Origin: Anolis sagrei
Taxonomy: Eukaryota; Chordata; Lepidosauria; Squamata; Anolidae
Length of the DNA: 64,000 bases
Assembly (NCBI RefSeq): GCF_037176765.1
Contig: NC_090034.1
Coordinates: 91,748,500 to 91,812,499, forward strand
Reading direction: 5' to 3'
The notes beneath the pieces were generated by a model that was given only the letters and a program-made list of their open reading frames with translations, was not told where the DNA came from and searched no databases. Positions 12,211-26,800 of this stretch are shown here, piece by piece. The position numbers were made by a program, and so were the translations under genes. Within the stretch, counting starts at the first letter, position 1. Each line of letters opens with the position of its first letter.

Positions 12211-15200
12211 TGTCACATCTATGAATTCAGTGGCCCTTTGAAGGCAACCTTAAGGCTGATGTGGTCCTCAGTGAAAACGAGTTTCACACTCCTGACACAA
12301 CCTATAGGTTTCATTCAGTGCAGGATATATTCTAAGATCCTAATACTTGTGGTTGCATATAATAGCAAACCCTACATACTGAACATACTTGGCCTGGAGT
12401 ATATTATAGAATAGCATTGGAGGATCTAGGGAGGCCAACAAACATTTCTAGGAGGGAATATTTTTGGGAGCATGTGTAAGTGAGACCGTGGATATTGAGA
12501 GTGTGCATAAAAGAGCCATGTTATGACTTTTATGCAGGGATTCCCTGAGAATTATTTCAAGGCTTTCTCCAGGGTAAAAAGATTAAGAACTGATTAGTGT
12601 TGGACTGGAAGCATCAAGTTGTTCAGCGCTGTACTTGCAAGAAAGGAGACTTCTAAACTCATGTTTATTTGTGTAATAATAATCATCATCATTATCTTTA
12701 TTTATAGCCCGCCTATCTCCCCAAGGGTACTCACGATGGCTTACAACAATATGGCAAACATTCAATTCCAGTGAAACGTATAATAAATAGAAAAACAGCT
12801 TAAATGAACATGACATAATGCATTTAACACATTTAACATATTAAATCAATTAAAAACTCTTAAAATCTGACTAAAATAATTGGATTGAGATTACTAAAAT
12901 ATGTTTTGTGCTGATGTGCCTTCAAGCCATTTTTGACTGATGACAACTCTAAGGTTTGCCTTTGAATTAAGCAATTCAAACAGGTTAAAACAATTTCAAA
13001 GGGCTCAAAGAGGGAAGGATATTTTATTTTTACATATGCTTATAGAGCCAGTGTAGTGTAGTGGTATGTGGTGTAGACCAGGGGTCCTCAAACTAAGACT
13101 CAAGGGCCAGATATGGCCCTTCAAGGTCATTTACCCGGCCCTTGTTCAGGGTCAACCTAAGTCTGAAATGACTTGAAAGAACACAACAACAACAATCCTG
13201 TCTCATCAGCCAAAAGCAGGCCCACATTTCCCTTTGAAATACTCATAAGTTTATAGTTGTTAAATTGTTCTTCTTTTTAATTATTGTATTGTTTTAAAGT
13301 GCTTTTTGCACTACAAATAAGAAATGTGCAGTGTGCATAGGAATTCATTCATGGTTTTTTTCTCCAAATTATAATCCGACCCTCCAACAGTTTGAGGGAC
13401 TGTGACCTGGCCCTCTGTTTAAAAAGTTTGAGGACCCCTGGTGTAGACTAAAACACCAGGAGACCAAGGTTGAAACCTCTGTTCGGCTGTGGAAACCCAC
13501 TAGTGACTTTGTTGAAGTCACACTTTCTCAATCCAAGGGAAAGCAAAGACAAACAAAATCATGTCAAGAAAACCTTGGGATAGCTTCATCTTAGGTTCCT
13601 TGTAAGTTGAAAATTACCAGAAAAGGCACATTTAAAATTAAGATGCTTAAATGTATATTTGGCAATGAAGACTTCCATAAAAATCCTGGGGTTGAAAAGA
13701 AATCGGTGTGGACAACAATCAGAGCTCAAAGGAAAGGTCTTTTACCATTAAAGGAGCCACAGCCCCCCCCCCCCCCAAACCACCCTTCATGTGTTCCTTT
13801 CCATTATATTGCCTCCACTTCTAGGACACAGAAGAGTACACCTTTGGTAGGTATCTGCAAGGCATCTATAACTATCCCTCCATATTTGTGTTTTTGACTT
13901 TTGTGGGTTTCAAGGATTTGATTAACATGTTCTCTTTAGGAATCTCTAGGTCAGTAGTTCTCAACCTGTGGATCTCCAGATGTTTTGGCCTTCAACTCCC
14001 AGAAATCTTAACTGCTGCTAAACTGGCTGGGATTTCTGGGAGTTGTAGGCCAAAACACCTGGGGACCCATAGGTTGAGAACTACTGCTCTAGGTTGTTCA
14101 CCAGAGTGATTGTGTAATCAACTTTTTCTGTTCACAGGAACAGCTCTCTAGGAATCTCTAGATCTTTCAATACGATTCTTGGGTGAGATTCCAGGAGACG
14201 TTGACCATGGTCATACAGTAGGACCTAGTAATTCCTAGAGGGTTGCTCTCTTAGTTAACAAAAACAGTAATGTTTATTTTACACTTTCATGGAGGTCTCA
14301 GCAGATGTGGTGGGCCAACTGTATAGGGAAAATTATCCAAGTTTTGAAGTTTCAAGCTGTTTAGGGCCTTGAATGTTATTGTTCGCTGCACAGTTCTTTC
14401 TCCCCTTTTGCTTCCCTTTCGGTGCGGCAAGCACTTGCTCTTCATCTCTGCACCAACATCCTGTCAAGATAGCAGCCTTATCTCCCTTTGCCAGTGCAAT
14501 GGATTAAAGTAACTGAATGCCTTCCAGCTCCGAAGTCGGCTTTACGCAGAAGGCTGGGGGCTTCCTTGTGAAAGCAAGAGGATATTAACCTTGTGGCAGA
14601 CATCAGCGCTGGAATCTCTTCCTTTCAGAAAGGCTTGGGTCAGTTATCCAGGAAGAAAGTACGAAGCAGGGCATTGTTATGGCACGTAGTGGAGGAGAGA
14701 CAGATGCGAGTGGAGGAGAGACATAGCAGGAGACAAAGCTAGGGGTGTGAATTCTGTAAGAGAAACAGTGGGGAATAATGATCCATTTGGGGCCTGGAGC
14801 CAAATTCTGTATCATGAACGGAATTGTGTCACCTGCATAAAGAATATTGGCTCAGTTTTTGTCATTCCACGTGGCTTGTGTACTGTTTTTGGTTTTTTTA
14901 AAAAATGCATGTGTTTTGATTTTTACTCATCCTCACTTTAACTGCTATGGAATCATAGGAGTTGTAATTTTACAACATCTTTAGCTTTCTCTGACAAATC
15001 GGTGGTGCCTAAACAAATTCCAAATCTCAAAATTCCATAGCATAGAGCTTTGGAAATTCACTAGGCATCAAGCTGCATTACTTCTATAGTGTAGATCAGT
15101 GGTTCCCAACCTGTGGTCTGTGGATGGCCAGTGGTCCGCAAGAACTAAAATATGGTTGGCGACCTCACTGTTACTATACTGTTGCAACAAGAGCCACTGG

Positions 15201-18200
15201 CCTCTCCAAAACCCTGAGGCTTATTAAATATGGTTTTCTGTGGGCGAGCAGATGGCGACTACTGGATGGCATATGTTCTGTATCAGAAAGTAGAGCTGAT
15301 ATGGTCTATCCAATGCAATTTTCTGAATAAAAACCCCAAATAACCAAACCGAATCTAAAATTAACCAAACACTGATGCTTAACCCTTTTGGTATTAAAAG
15401 GCTGAAGTGCTCTTTCAGCAGTCACCAACCAACCCATCTGCAATGCCAGAAATACAGCTTAATCCTGTAACATTAGAAAATGTTGACAATTTCTGCTACC
15501 TTGGCAGCCATCTCTCCACAAAAGTCAACATTGACACTGAAATACAACACCACCTGAGCTCTGAGATTGCAGCATTTTTCTGAATGAAGCACAGAGTGTT
15601 TGAGGACCGGGACATCAGTAGGGGGACCAAGGTGCTTGTTTACAAAGCTATTGTCCTCCCAACCCTGCTATATGCCTGCGAAACGTGGACTGTCTACAGA
15701 TATCACATGTAACTCCTGGAATGATTCCATCTGCGTTGCCTCTGAAAAATCCTGCAAATCTCTTGGGAAGACAGGCGGACAAATGTCAGCATGCTGGAAG
15801 AAGCAAAGATCACCAGCATTGATGCGATGGTACTCCACCATCAACTCTGCTGGACCGGCCACATTGTCCGAATGCCTGATCACCGTCTCCCAAAGCAGTT
15901 GCTCTACTCCAAATTCAAGAATGGAAAATGGAATCTTGGTGGACAGGAAAAAGATTTAAAGATGGGCTCAAAGCCAACCTTAAAAACTGGCATAGACACT
16001 GAGAACTGGGAAGCCCTGGCCCTTGAGCGCTCCAGCTGGAGGTCAGCTGTGACCAGCAGTGCTGTAGAATTTGAAGAGACATGATTAGAGGGCGAAAGAG
16101 AGAGGAAGGCGTGTCAAGCCAACCCTGACCGGGACCACCTTCCACCTGGAATCTGATGCCCTCCCTGTGGGAGAACATGCAGATCAAGAATAGGGCTCCA
16201 CAGTCACCTACGTACCCACCACCAGGACACCAAACTTGGAGGACAATCTTACTCGGACAATGAGGGATCGCCTAAGTAAGTAAGTACTAAAGGGTTGAGA
16301 AAAAGGTCAAGATCCACTGGTGTAGATGCACCCAATTGGATTTGCCTTCTTTGGCTATGTTATCATTCACTACCTTGAGTCCCATTCTTTGATTATGGTG
16401 TAAGCTTTCTCTGTCCTATCTTCTCACATGGAGCTGTAATAGAAACACTGAATCTATTAGAAAAGAAATAGTTGTATAGCTTGGGTGGGTGGAGTCCCTG
16501 TTGCCCCAAACCTTTGGTCAAAGCGGCATGCTGCCATCACCATGCTACACAATCCGAGAGTGATGAGACAAGTTAAACTAATAAACACAGGTCTTATATA
16601 ATCTTCGTAAACAAGATGCTAGACCATCCCATAGTCACCTACTGATCATGTCCAGAAACTCACATGACAAGAACTTGGTGTGAGTTTATTAATGGGTCCT
16701 TATGATGTGTTCCTTTACAGCCCGGCCAAAGCCGGTTCAGGCAGGCTTTGTGGTTGCATAACACTTTAAAATACATTCATAAATAGCATAAAATAGTTCT
16801 AAGCACATACAATAAAAGCGCCTTGGCTTTTCACTAAGAGTAGTTTGAGGCTCAGAGTGTAAATAAAAGTACCATTAAAAAGTGCCTGGTCCTCATTGGT
16901 GCAGATGTCGTCGAACACTGGATGGGGACCAGGAAGTAGTGTGAGCCAATGCTCCTTTTGTCTCTCTTTATGAAAAAACAAGGCCTTAATACAGCCTTTC
17001 TCAACCTTGGGGTCAGGACCGTGGGGGGGTCGGGGTCGTGAGGGGGGGGGTCAGTGGGGTCGACAAAGACCATCTGAAAACACAGTATTTTCTTTTGGTC
17101 ATGGGGGTTCTGTGTGGGAAGTTTGGCACAATTCAATCGTTAATGTGGTTCAGAATGCTCTTTGATTATAGGTGAACTATAAATCTGAGCAACTACAACT
17201 CCCAAATGTCAAGGTCTATTTTCCCCCAATTCCACCAATGTTCACATTTGGGCATATTGAGCATTTGTGCCAAGTTTGGTCCAGATCCCATCACTGATTG
17301 AGTCTACAGTGCTCTTTGGATGCAGATGAACTACAACTCTAAAACTCAAGGTCAATGCCCACCAAACCCTTCCAGTATTTTCTGTTAGTCATGGGAGTTC
17401 TGTGTGTCAAGTTTGGTTCAATTCCATCACTGATGGAGTTCAGAATGCTCTTTGAGTGTAGGTGAACTATAGATCCCAGCAACTTCAACTCCCAAATGAC
17501 AAAATCAGTCCCCACCCCACTTTTATTCAAATTTGGATGTATTGGGTATTTGTGCCAAATTTGGTTGAGTGAATGAAAATACATCCTGCATATGAGATAT
17601 TTACGTTACGATGCATAACAGTAGCAAAATTACAGTTATGAAGTCGCATCGAAAACAATGTTATGATTGGGGGTCATCACAACATGAGGAACTGTATTAA
17701 AGGATCGCGACATTGCTTATGTTTACTTATGTTTTAGTTAACTATGTCTTACTGGATTGTTTTTGTTTTTCATCACAACGCTTAATTCTTCGTCGTAAGC
17801 TCACTGTTATCACTGTTGCTTTATTGTGTATTATTTTGATACATTTGTACTCACCTGAGGCATTGGATGCTTGTCTTTGTGTGTGTGTAAACCTCTCTGA
17901 ATCTCTTCAGGGAGAGACGGTGGTCTAGAAATAAAGGTTTATTATTATATTATTATCATTATTTTAATAAAGCAGGATTGGGCAATGTTAGGGGGCGGAC
18001 CATGTATTAATATGTGGGTGGAAGTCATAGGGAGGACGGAGCAGGCTTGTTTTCTGCTGCCCTGGAGACTAGGATGCAGAACGAAGGCTGAGAGGAGATA
18101 TGATAGCCATGTATAAATATGTGAGAGGAAGTCACAGGGAGGAGGGAGCAAACTTGTTTCCTGCTGACCTGGAGACTAGGATGCCGAACAATGGCTTCCA

Positions 18201-21200
18201 ACTACAAGAAAGGAGATTCCACCTGAACATGAGGAAAAACTTCCTAACTGTGAGATCTGTTCAGCAGTGGAACTCTCTGCCCCGGAGTGTGGTGGAAGCT
18301 TTTTCTTTGCAAACTTTTAAAGAGAGACTTGGATGGCCATCTGTCGGGGGTGCTTTGAATGCGATTTTCCTGCTTCTTGGCAGAATGGGGTTGGATTGGA
18401 TTGCCCATGAGGTCTCGTCCAACTATGATTCTATGGGGATCTCATAGTCCCTTGTGCATTGCCTTAGGTACCATTGTGCTGTATTTTTCACCTACACTGA
18501 CCTATTGTAAGTCCAAGAGTGTCTCATTTTTCAATAGGAATTACCCTGAAGTCATGTTTTCCAAGAAAATGATCTGAGGGGGTCGTTTTTTGTCTCCACT
18601 GGGTCAGGGGCTTGCTGAGGCCGAGCTATCACCACCAGCATTAGTCAGAGACCTTGGTGACCCATGTCTTTCTCTTTCCTCTCTGTTCCAGCCACGAGAA
18701 AGGACAAGAAAGTGAAGAGGGAGTCGAGCTGCAGGAAGGTGAGGAGGGGTCCTGGGCTGGCTCAGAAATGCCCAACCGCCCTGCGTGAGCAACTGGTAAC
18801 CCCTGCGCAGGGAGGTATTGCTGCAGCAAGGGCTCCACCCAATAAGTAAGGCATATGATGTTTCTGTGCGTCAACGAAAGCTGAGTCCTCTTAGCTTTCT
18901 CCTGTCTGGATCCCTTTGGGTGGATTTTGTTTCGTTCTGATGGCCCATTGTCCCCGCATGCACACACATTAACGCTGCACATTGGGGTTGAATGGACACA
19001 TCTAGCTCTTGCCATTCATCACTGAAATTTAATGTGAAGCAGGAACCTTTTGTTATTAATACACTGAAGATGGCATTCGGTGGATTTTTATTCGCAAGGA
19101 AGGTCATTGTTGCTCACAAAGAGGTTGCAAGTCTATTGTACCCCAAATCCAGAGCTTTGCAAAAGTGTGCTGTGACACATTAGTGGGTTGGCTGTAGTGT
19201 GGAGGTAGGTTGTATGAACATAAGAAATGACCAAAATCTTGGACATGGATCTTATTTTACAAATCCTGGGGGGTTGGGGGGACTCAGGGTGGCTCACATC
19301 CGACACAATTAGATGCCATTACATAAAAATACTACACACCATAATATATATAAAAACATAGTAAATTGATTTCAAAATTAGTTTAAAAGTAAGAAGTGCA
19401 TTTATAAAAAGTGCAGTAGTACTGACTGTCCAGCCTTATGTAGAAACAAATTCAGCAAGCACAACACAATCGGAAGCCTGTCCATAATCCATTTTCCATA
19501 ACATTATCATTATTACCCAAAGGCCTGGTCCCATAACCACGTTTACAATTTGCTCCTGAAGGCGAGGAGGGATGTTGTTGACCTGATTTCTCTGGGGAGC
19601 GAGTTCCACAGGCAGGGAACTTCCATGAGATGTGTTGTGTCCCATATACTTCATTATTGCAATTTCTATGGACATTTATCTTATAAGGGGTTGGTTTAAC
19701 CGCTGGTTTGCTAATAAAACTGAATTATTTTGTCACAAAATGATGCATTATCTCAAAAGTGTGCCACTGCCCTAAATTGAGGGTGGGAATTTCACGGTCC
19801 ACAAGCCTGAAGAACTCTGTGATCCCTCTGAAATGTCATCATAAAAATATAAGTTTATAAGCAGTGGGTGAGAATTGCACCTTTAAGAGGCATTATTCTC
19901 GATTTAAATTCAATTCTTTTTTTTTAAAGACACCCCCACCACCACTGCCCATAGCATTTTACGAAAACTGGATGCAAATGGGTGGATAGATAGATATGAA
20001 TATAGATATGGGCAGGTCTCCCAACCAGTGGTCCACAAGAACGAAAATATGGCCCGCGGCCTCACCATTACTACACCATTGCCTTGAAACCACATAGCAA
20101 TGGGAGCGACTGGTCTCGTGAAACCCTCTTATAGTGCTGAGGCAAAGGGGATGTCGGGAGGGGAGAGGCTGACTACCGATGAAAGATTACTACTGTCACA
20201 TCAGCTCTAGATTATTAAATATGGTTTTCTGTGGGCGAGCAGATGGCGATTATTGGATGACGTATCAGAAATTAGAGCTGTTGTGGTCTATCCAATGCAG
20301 TTTTCTGAATCAGCACCCCAAGACAAATCTAAAGTTGACCAAAAACTGATTTGTAACCCTTTTGGTATCCTGGTCACGTGGTCCCTGGTCAAAAAAAGAT
20401 TGGAAACTACTGCGCTATTGAAATGAAGGGACTTCCGGCCAAAGAATAACAAAAACTGGAAGAACTAGAAAATTTTTGGAGAGGCCAAACTTTGTCAGAA
20501 ATTGATAGACAAAACTGCTCATACTGGTCACGTAGATTTGGGAGGTGGGAATCATACTGTATTCCACAATCTATTTTAGTTTCCCCAGGAAAAATAAAAG
20601 CTTTGGGGTGGATGCAGATTTTGGGTTTTCTTCTGAACTTTTTGAGAGTACTCACTTGCTTGCTTTCTTTCCCAGGGGATGGCACGAATGCAGACGAACA
20701 GACGGCCGTGGCCATCGCTAGCGTCCAGCAAGCGGCCTTCTCAGACCATAATATCCAGTATCAGTTTCGCACAGAGAACAATGGAGGACAGGTAGGAGAT
20801 TGCTTCAATAAGCTTGGCTTTTACTGACAAAGACCCAGTTCTGGAATTATCTGTTGGAAGGAGGGGCAAGAGCTTAACATACAGAGGCTTCCAACTGTGG
20901 GATTGTTTTGGTTAATTAATTTGTAGCTTATGCTTAGATATCTGAAGAGTCTTCTTTTAGGTTGCTCCTCTGAATGGTCTTCATGTGATTTCACCAGAGT
21001 TTGACAGCTCTTTGGAGCCAAGTCCAGCACCTTCTCCTTGCCTCCGATCTCACTACTGCTCTGATCTTTTCTGCCTTCTCTCCCAGGTGACATACAGAGT
21101 AGTTCAGGTGACAGACAGTCAGCTGGATGGACAAACAGATGCAACGGGGGCAGTTAGTGTGGTCTCAACTGCAGCGTTTACAAGTGGCCAGCAAGCTGTT

Positions 21201-22068
21201 GCTCAGGTGAGGAAAGGTCTTGATCAGACCCAGAAAATAGCTTTTTTGGGGAACTGTTGATTTGTTTTAGGTCAGCATCGGAAATTGTGATTCTTTAGAC
21301 TTCCTGTCTTCAGAACAACCTCCTCAGAACCTCAGATCAGTGGGCAAAGTATGTCCTTCCATCCACGGGACCACTACCCACAGTTTCTTTTACAGAGTAT
21401 GACCTCTAGACATTTTCTAGGTCCTCCAGGTGAGTTGACCATAGATTCACACTGGAGGACCTAGCAGTGCCTAAAGCAGTGGTTCTCAACCTGTGGGTCC
21501 CCAAGTGTTTTGGCCCACAAATCCCAGAAATCCCAGCCAGTTTACCAGCTGTTGGGATTTCTGGGAGTTGAAGGCCAAAACATCTGGGGACCCACAGGTT
21601 GAGAACCATTGGCCTAAAGGTATGTCCTCTTTAGGCATTTCCTAGGTTCTTCAATTCATCTCCTGTATGCTTCCACTGGAAGTCATTTATTCAATAGGGT
21701 TTGCTATTACCTACAGCTTCACATATCTAAGCAAAGTCCTGGAACACATCCCCCATGAACATGTAAAAAAAACCGAGACTTATGAGAACATAATGGAGAA
21801 TCTTGCTAACAAAAGCTTCATGTCCCTCAGTTCGCCCCAGGTCTTTTGGGGCTGATTCTCTCCAAGCCCCAAAACCAGAAGAAACTACATGGTCCTCCAA
21901 AGGTTTCGAAGCTATAATTTTCATCATGTGCAGTTTGCCATGAAGAAGAATTATGGGAATAGCACAATCTGCGAACATTTGGAGAGATGCAGGTGTCACC
22001 TTCAACCAGGGAAAAGCATGATTGGCATTTTAGTGATGGTTCTACCATTGCCCACCTTATTCTATTTA

Positions 22069-22100
<32 letters not shown>

Positions 22101-23826
22101 TTTGAAACATTTATATCCCTTCTCACCCTGAAGGGGACTCAGGGTGGAGCACAACATATATACGGCAAGCATTCCATGCCGGGACATAAAATAACTATAA
22201 ATATACACAAACACTAAACTCTGTTATATCTACTTTAACATCAGTTGTTTAGAACTATCTCAAAACACCATGCTGGCTCCACTCAGCGGAGTGCATTTCT
22301 TATTATTGCCTTATTGCACTTTAGTCTCCAGCTTAAGGAAATAGGACTGATAGAGGGGAACCCTTCGGTTTTTTCTTCTGAGCCCCTTTCTCTCTTAGAA
22401 GGCAGAACTGCATGCCCTACACAGCTTTCCCAAACAACTGACCTCGCCTTTTCTTGGGGGCCACATACAGCCCATGGGCCACAGTTTGCCCACTCCAACA
22501 GCAGATTATTTGCTGGATAAATGTTTAAAGTGTTTTAAAAAGTATTTCTATTTTGGAAACTTTGGCTTCTGGGTGCTTGGTGCTAAAACCACCCTTTCAC
22601 GCAGCACAGCTGTGCTCCAATGGTCCATTTTGACAGGAAATTTTGGAATTTGCAGTTTAGCAAGGGAGGTTTGAAATTCTCAGCTGGGGTTCTGGTGCCT
22701 CCCCAAAGCTATGAATCTCAGATTTCCACAGAAGATATCTGTAGCCGTTAAAATGAGGAAGAGCTCAATAAAATGGGAAAGGACGCAGTGTTTGGTTGTC
22801 CTCCTTCCCTGGTGGACCGTCAAGATGCTAAAAAAGCATGTCTAGCCTTGACTGATTCACACATGCTGATTTTGCCTATCAATTTCCCCTCAAAATGGCC
22901 CAAAGCTGCTTCATCTCTGCAGAGTGGTTTGCTTTTATTGGACCAGGGTGAATAGAGGGGCATGGAGGCGCTGCACGCTAGGATGTGGTTAGTGGCGTGT
23001 GGCTTCTTGTTGCTGTCAGCATTCACTGCCTATGGCAGTGTGTATGTGTTTCCTCCCTTCTCTCACACCAGCACTTCCTCCTTCTAGAATAGATTGAAGA
23101 ATAGTTTTCAAGATGGCTCAGTTGGGAGTCAGTTTCGGTTTTCAAAGGTGTTTCCTCCTTATCCGCCAGAGGGCAGTATTGAAAACACCGGCCTTCAAAA
23201 GTGAGGATCATTAAAACATCTAAACATATATACTGTATATCATTACAGTATATCATTAAAACAGCTAAATACCAGCAAGAAAAGTTTGGAAAGCCCTGGC
23301 TTCAACTCTCTTGTTGTTGTTCCACACTGCTATCTTGCCAGGCTGTGATCCAGAACCCCTTCAGCAATGGCGGGAGCCCAGCCGCAGACACCGTCAGCGG
23401 GGAGGCACGGTTTGCATATTTCCCTGCTTCCACGGTGGGAGACGCCACTGCAGTGTCGGTGCAGACGACAGATCAGTCGCTGACACAGGCTGGAGGTAAG
23501 GAAGTCAGAACTTGGTGAAGTAGGGGAGTTTTGCTGTTGGCCATTTGGGTCTTGTTGACCTGTAGCCCATTAAACCCTCCACAATCTGGCCCAGGCATGG
23601 TCAAACTTCATCCCTCCAGGTGTTTTGGACTTCAACTTCCAGATATCCCATCCAGCTTACTGGCTTTTAATAACTGAAGTCCAAAACACCTGGAGGGATG
23701 AAGTTTGCCCATGCCTGATCTAGCCAGTGTTGTGGGATGATGAGAATTTCTGATCTAACAACATCTGCTGAACCACTGTTGTAACCCGCTTCGAGATACA
23801 AGGAGAGGCGGGTAAGAAATAAAATA

Positions 23827-23869
<43 letters not shown>

Positions 23870-26800
23870 CCCATCCTGGCTTTAGAGCAGTGTTTCTCAA
23901 CCTGGAGGTTGGAACACCTGAGGGGGGGTCATGTGGGGGGTATCAGAGAGGTTGCCAAAGACCATCAGAAAACACAGTATTTTCTGTATTGTCGAAGGGT
24001 TCATGGCTGGAATCACTGAGTTGTTGTAGGTTTTTATGGGCTCTTTTTTTTTCCTTTTTTTTTTTTTTTTTTTTTGCTATATGTTCTAGAGGCCATATAG
24101 AATATGGCCATATAGCCCGAAAAAACCTACAACAACCCACAGTATTTTCTGTTGGTCATGGAGGTTCTGTGTGGGAAGTTTAACCCCATTCTATTGTTTG
24201 TGGGGTTCAGAATGCTCTTTGATTGCAGGTGAACTATAAATCCCAAATGTCTACAACTCCCAAATGTCAAGGTCTATTTTCCCCAAACTCCACCACTGTA
24301 TTTGTGCCAAGTTTGGTCCAGATCCATCACTATTTAAGTCCACAGTGCTCTCTAGTTATAGATGAACTAGAACTCCAAAACTCAAGGTCAATGCCCATCA
24401 AACCCTTCCAGTGTTTTCTGTTGGTCATGGGAGTTCTGTGTGCCAAGTTTGGTTTAATTCCATCTTTGCTGGAATTAAGAATGCTAATTGATTGTAAGTG
24501 AGCTATAAATCCCAGCAACTACAACTTCCAAATGACAAAATCAATTCCTCCCCCCAACCCCACCAGTATTCAAATTTGGGTGTATCGGGTAATTGTACCA
24601 AATTCTGTCCAGTGAATGAAAATACATCCTGCATATCAGATATTTACATTACGATTCATAACAGTAGCAAAATTACAGTTATGAAGTAGCAATAAAAACA
24701 ATTTTATGGTTGGGGGTCACCACAACATGAGGAACTGTATTAAGGGGTCAAGGCATTAGGACGGTTGAGAACCACTGCTCTAGAGAATGTCCTATCTCTC
24801 TGCTTTTATTTGCTAGACCAGTAGCCTGGTTAGATACTGGCTTTTGCAGAGTTGCTGGCTCCAGCATTCTCTGTGGATGTAGTCCAGGCGAGGCAAAGTG
24901 CTGCCCCTCTCCAGCCATATTTGTGATCCTAATGCAAAATATAATAAATAAATAAATAAATAAAAATAATCAAAACTATTTCCCAACCCCAAGTGCTGCA
25001 TCTTTGCCCTCCAGCCCATTTTAATACCACAAAAGTTTATGTGCCCCCCAAAGGTGTAAAAATGCATAATTTGTGCAGTTCTTTTTTAATTTTCCCAGAA
25101 TGACCTCTGTGGGCTTGGGAAGGCATTTTCCTTGCATTTGAGCCTTTTTACTTGAAAATATACCCTTAGGTCTGTGAGGGGGCATTTCTATCATTTTGAG
25201 GGGTGTATGTGTATGATCTAGATCAAGTTGTGCCTTGGAAAGGCATTTTTTTGTGAAGGAAGTAAACAGGAAGGGACTTCTGCTTCCTTCCTGTAGTTAA
25301 TGAAGGCCTCTCCTGGACCCAAAATGGCCCAGGAATACCCCCAGAACATGGTAAGAATTCCCCTAATGGTCTAGGGCGCATTTGAGGTCCTGTTGAAGGG
25401 GGGTATTGCTTTATATGGTGGTGGCTGCAATGGGGGGATGCAGCCCTCTGGGGTTTCCTGGGGGGCTCATGCAGCCCCCTTGCCTCCCACAGTTGGCCAC
25501 TCCTTTCCTAGGTAAATCATTGTGCAGAGCTGAATATTTTCCTGCAGGGTCCACTTGTAGCAGGTTGATCTCTTTCCCCTCTTGCTTTCTGTAGGGCAAT
25601 TCTATGTAATGATGACGCCACAGGACGTGTTGCAGACAGGAACGCAACGAACCATCGCTCCTCGTACCCACCCCTATTCCCCGTATGTATAGCTCCAGGA
25701 ATATATTGAAGACAATACAGATCTGACATAAAATCATGGTGTTTTATGAGACCTCAACAATCATCTATTCGAACTCCATGCCATGGAGGAACATAAAATC
25801 AAAGTACTCCCAACAGATTACCGTCCAGCTGCTGCTTATAAACCTCCAGAGAAGGAGACTCCACCACATTCCAAGACAGCATATTCCACCATCAATAAGT
25901 TTTTTCAGAATGTTTCAGTGGAAGGAAGGAAGGAAGAAAGGGAAGGAGAGAGGAAAGATAGATGGAAGGAAGGAAGGGTGAAAGGGAATGGAGGGAGGGA
26001 GGAAAGAGAAAAGGAAGGAAGGGTGAAAGGGTGGAGGAGAAGGATGGATGAGAGGGAAGGAAGGAGGGAGGAAAGACAAAAGGGAAGGAGAAAGAGGGAG
26101 AGATGGAAGGGAAGGAAGGACAGAAGGGAAGAAAGGAAGAAGAGAGGGAAGGAGGGAGGAAAGATGGATGGAAGGGAGGGTGAAAGGGAATGGAGGGAGG
26201 GAGGAAAGAAGGAAGGAAGGTTGAAAGGGTGGAGGAGAAGGATGGATGAGAGGGAGAGAAGGAAGGAAGGAAGGAAGGAGGGAGGGAGGGAGGGAGGGAG
26301 GGAGGGAGGGAGGAAAGACAAAAGGGAAGGAGAAAGATGGAGGGAGAAAAGAGGGAAGGAGTGAGAAAAAAGGATGGAAAGGTGGAAGGGAAGGATGGAG
26401 AAAGAAGAAAGGGAGTGGGGAAAGAGAAAAGGAATGAAGGATAGGATGTTGAGAAAGAGGAGAGCCTGAGAAAGGAGCCCAAGGGGCCGCGTTCGGCCCC
26501 GTGCCTGGGTTTGCCCATGCCCGTTTTAGCCTTTAGAGTGGCACAAAACAAGCTTGCCTCCCTTCTCTTCAAATATTTCAACATGTCCCTTTCTCTTTGC
26601 CTTCTCTTCTCCAAGCTAAACACACCTAGCTCCCTAAGCTACTCCTCATAGGGCTTGGCTTCCAAACCTTTTACTATTTTATTCTCTGGACACAATCTAG
26701 CTTTCCAATATCCTTGAATTGGGGTGCCCAAAACTGGACACAATGTTATTCCAGGTGAGGTCTGCCCAAAGCAGAACAGAGTGGATCCTAGAATGTTGAT

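Noticed and set aside
21207-21260. Longer exon 4 of USF2 as in mammals
   Set aside because: Reading past the GTGAGG donor gives no similarity to the mammalian block and meets a stop at 21258.
25783-26623. Lysine/glutamate-rich and serine/proline-rich frames of about 190-240 codons
   Set aside because: They translate the polypurine tract and its complement.
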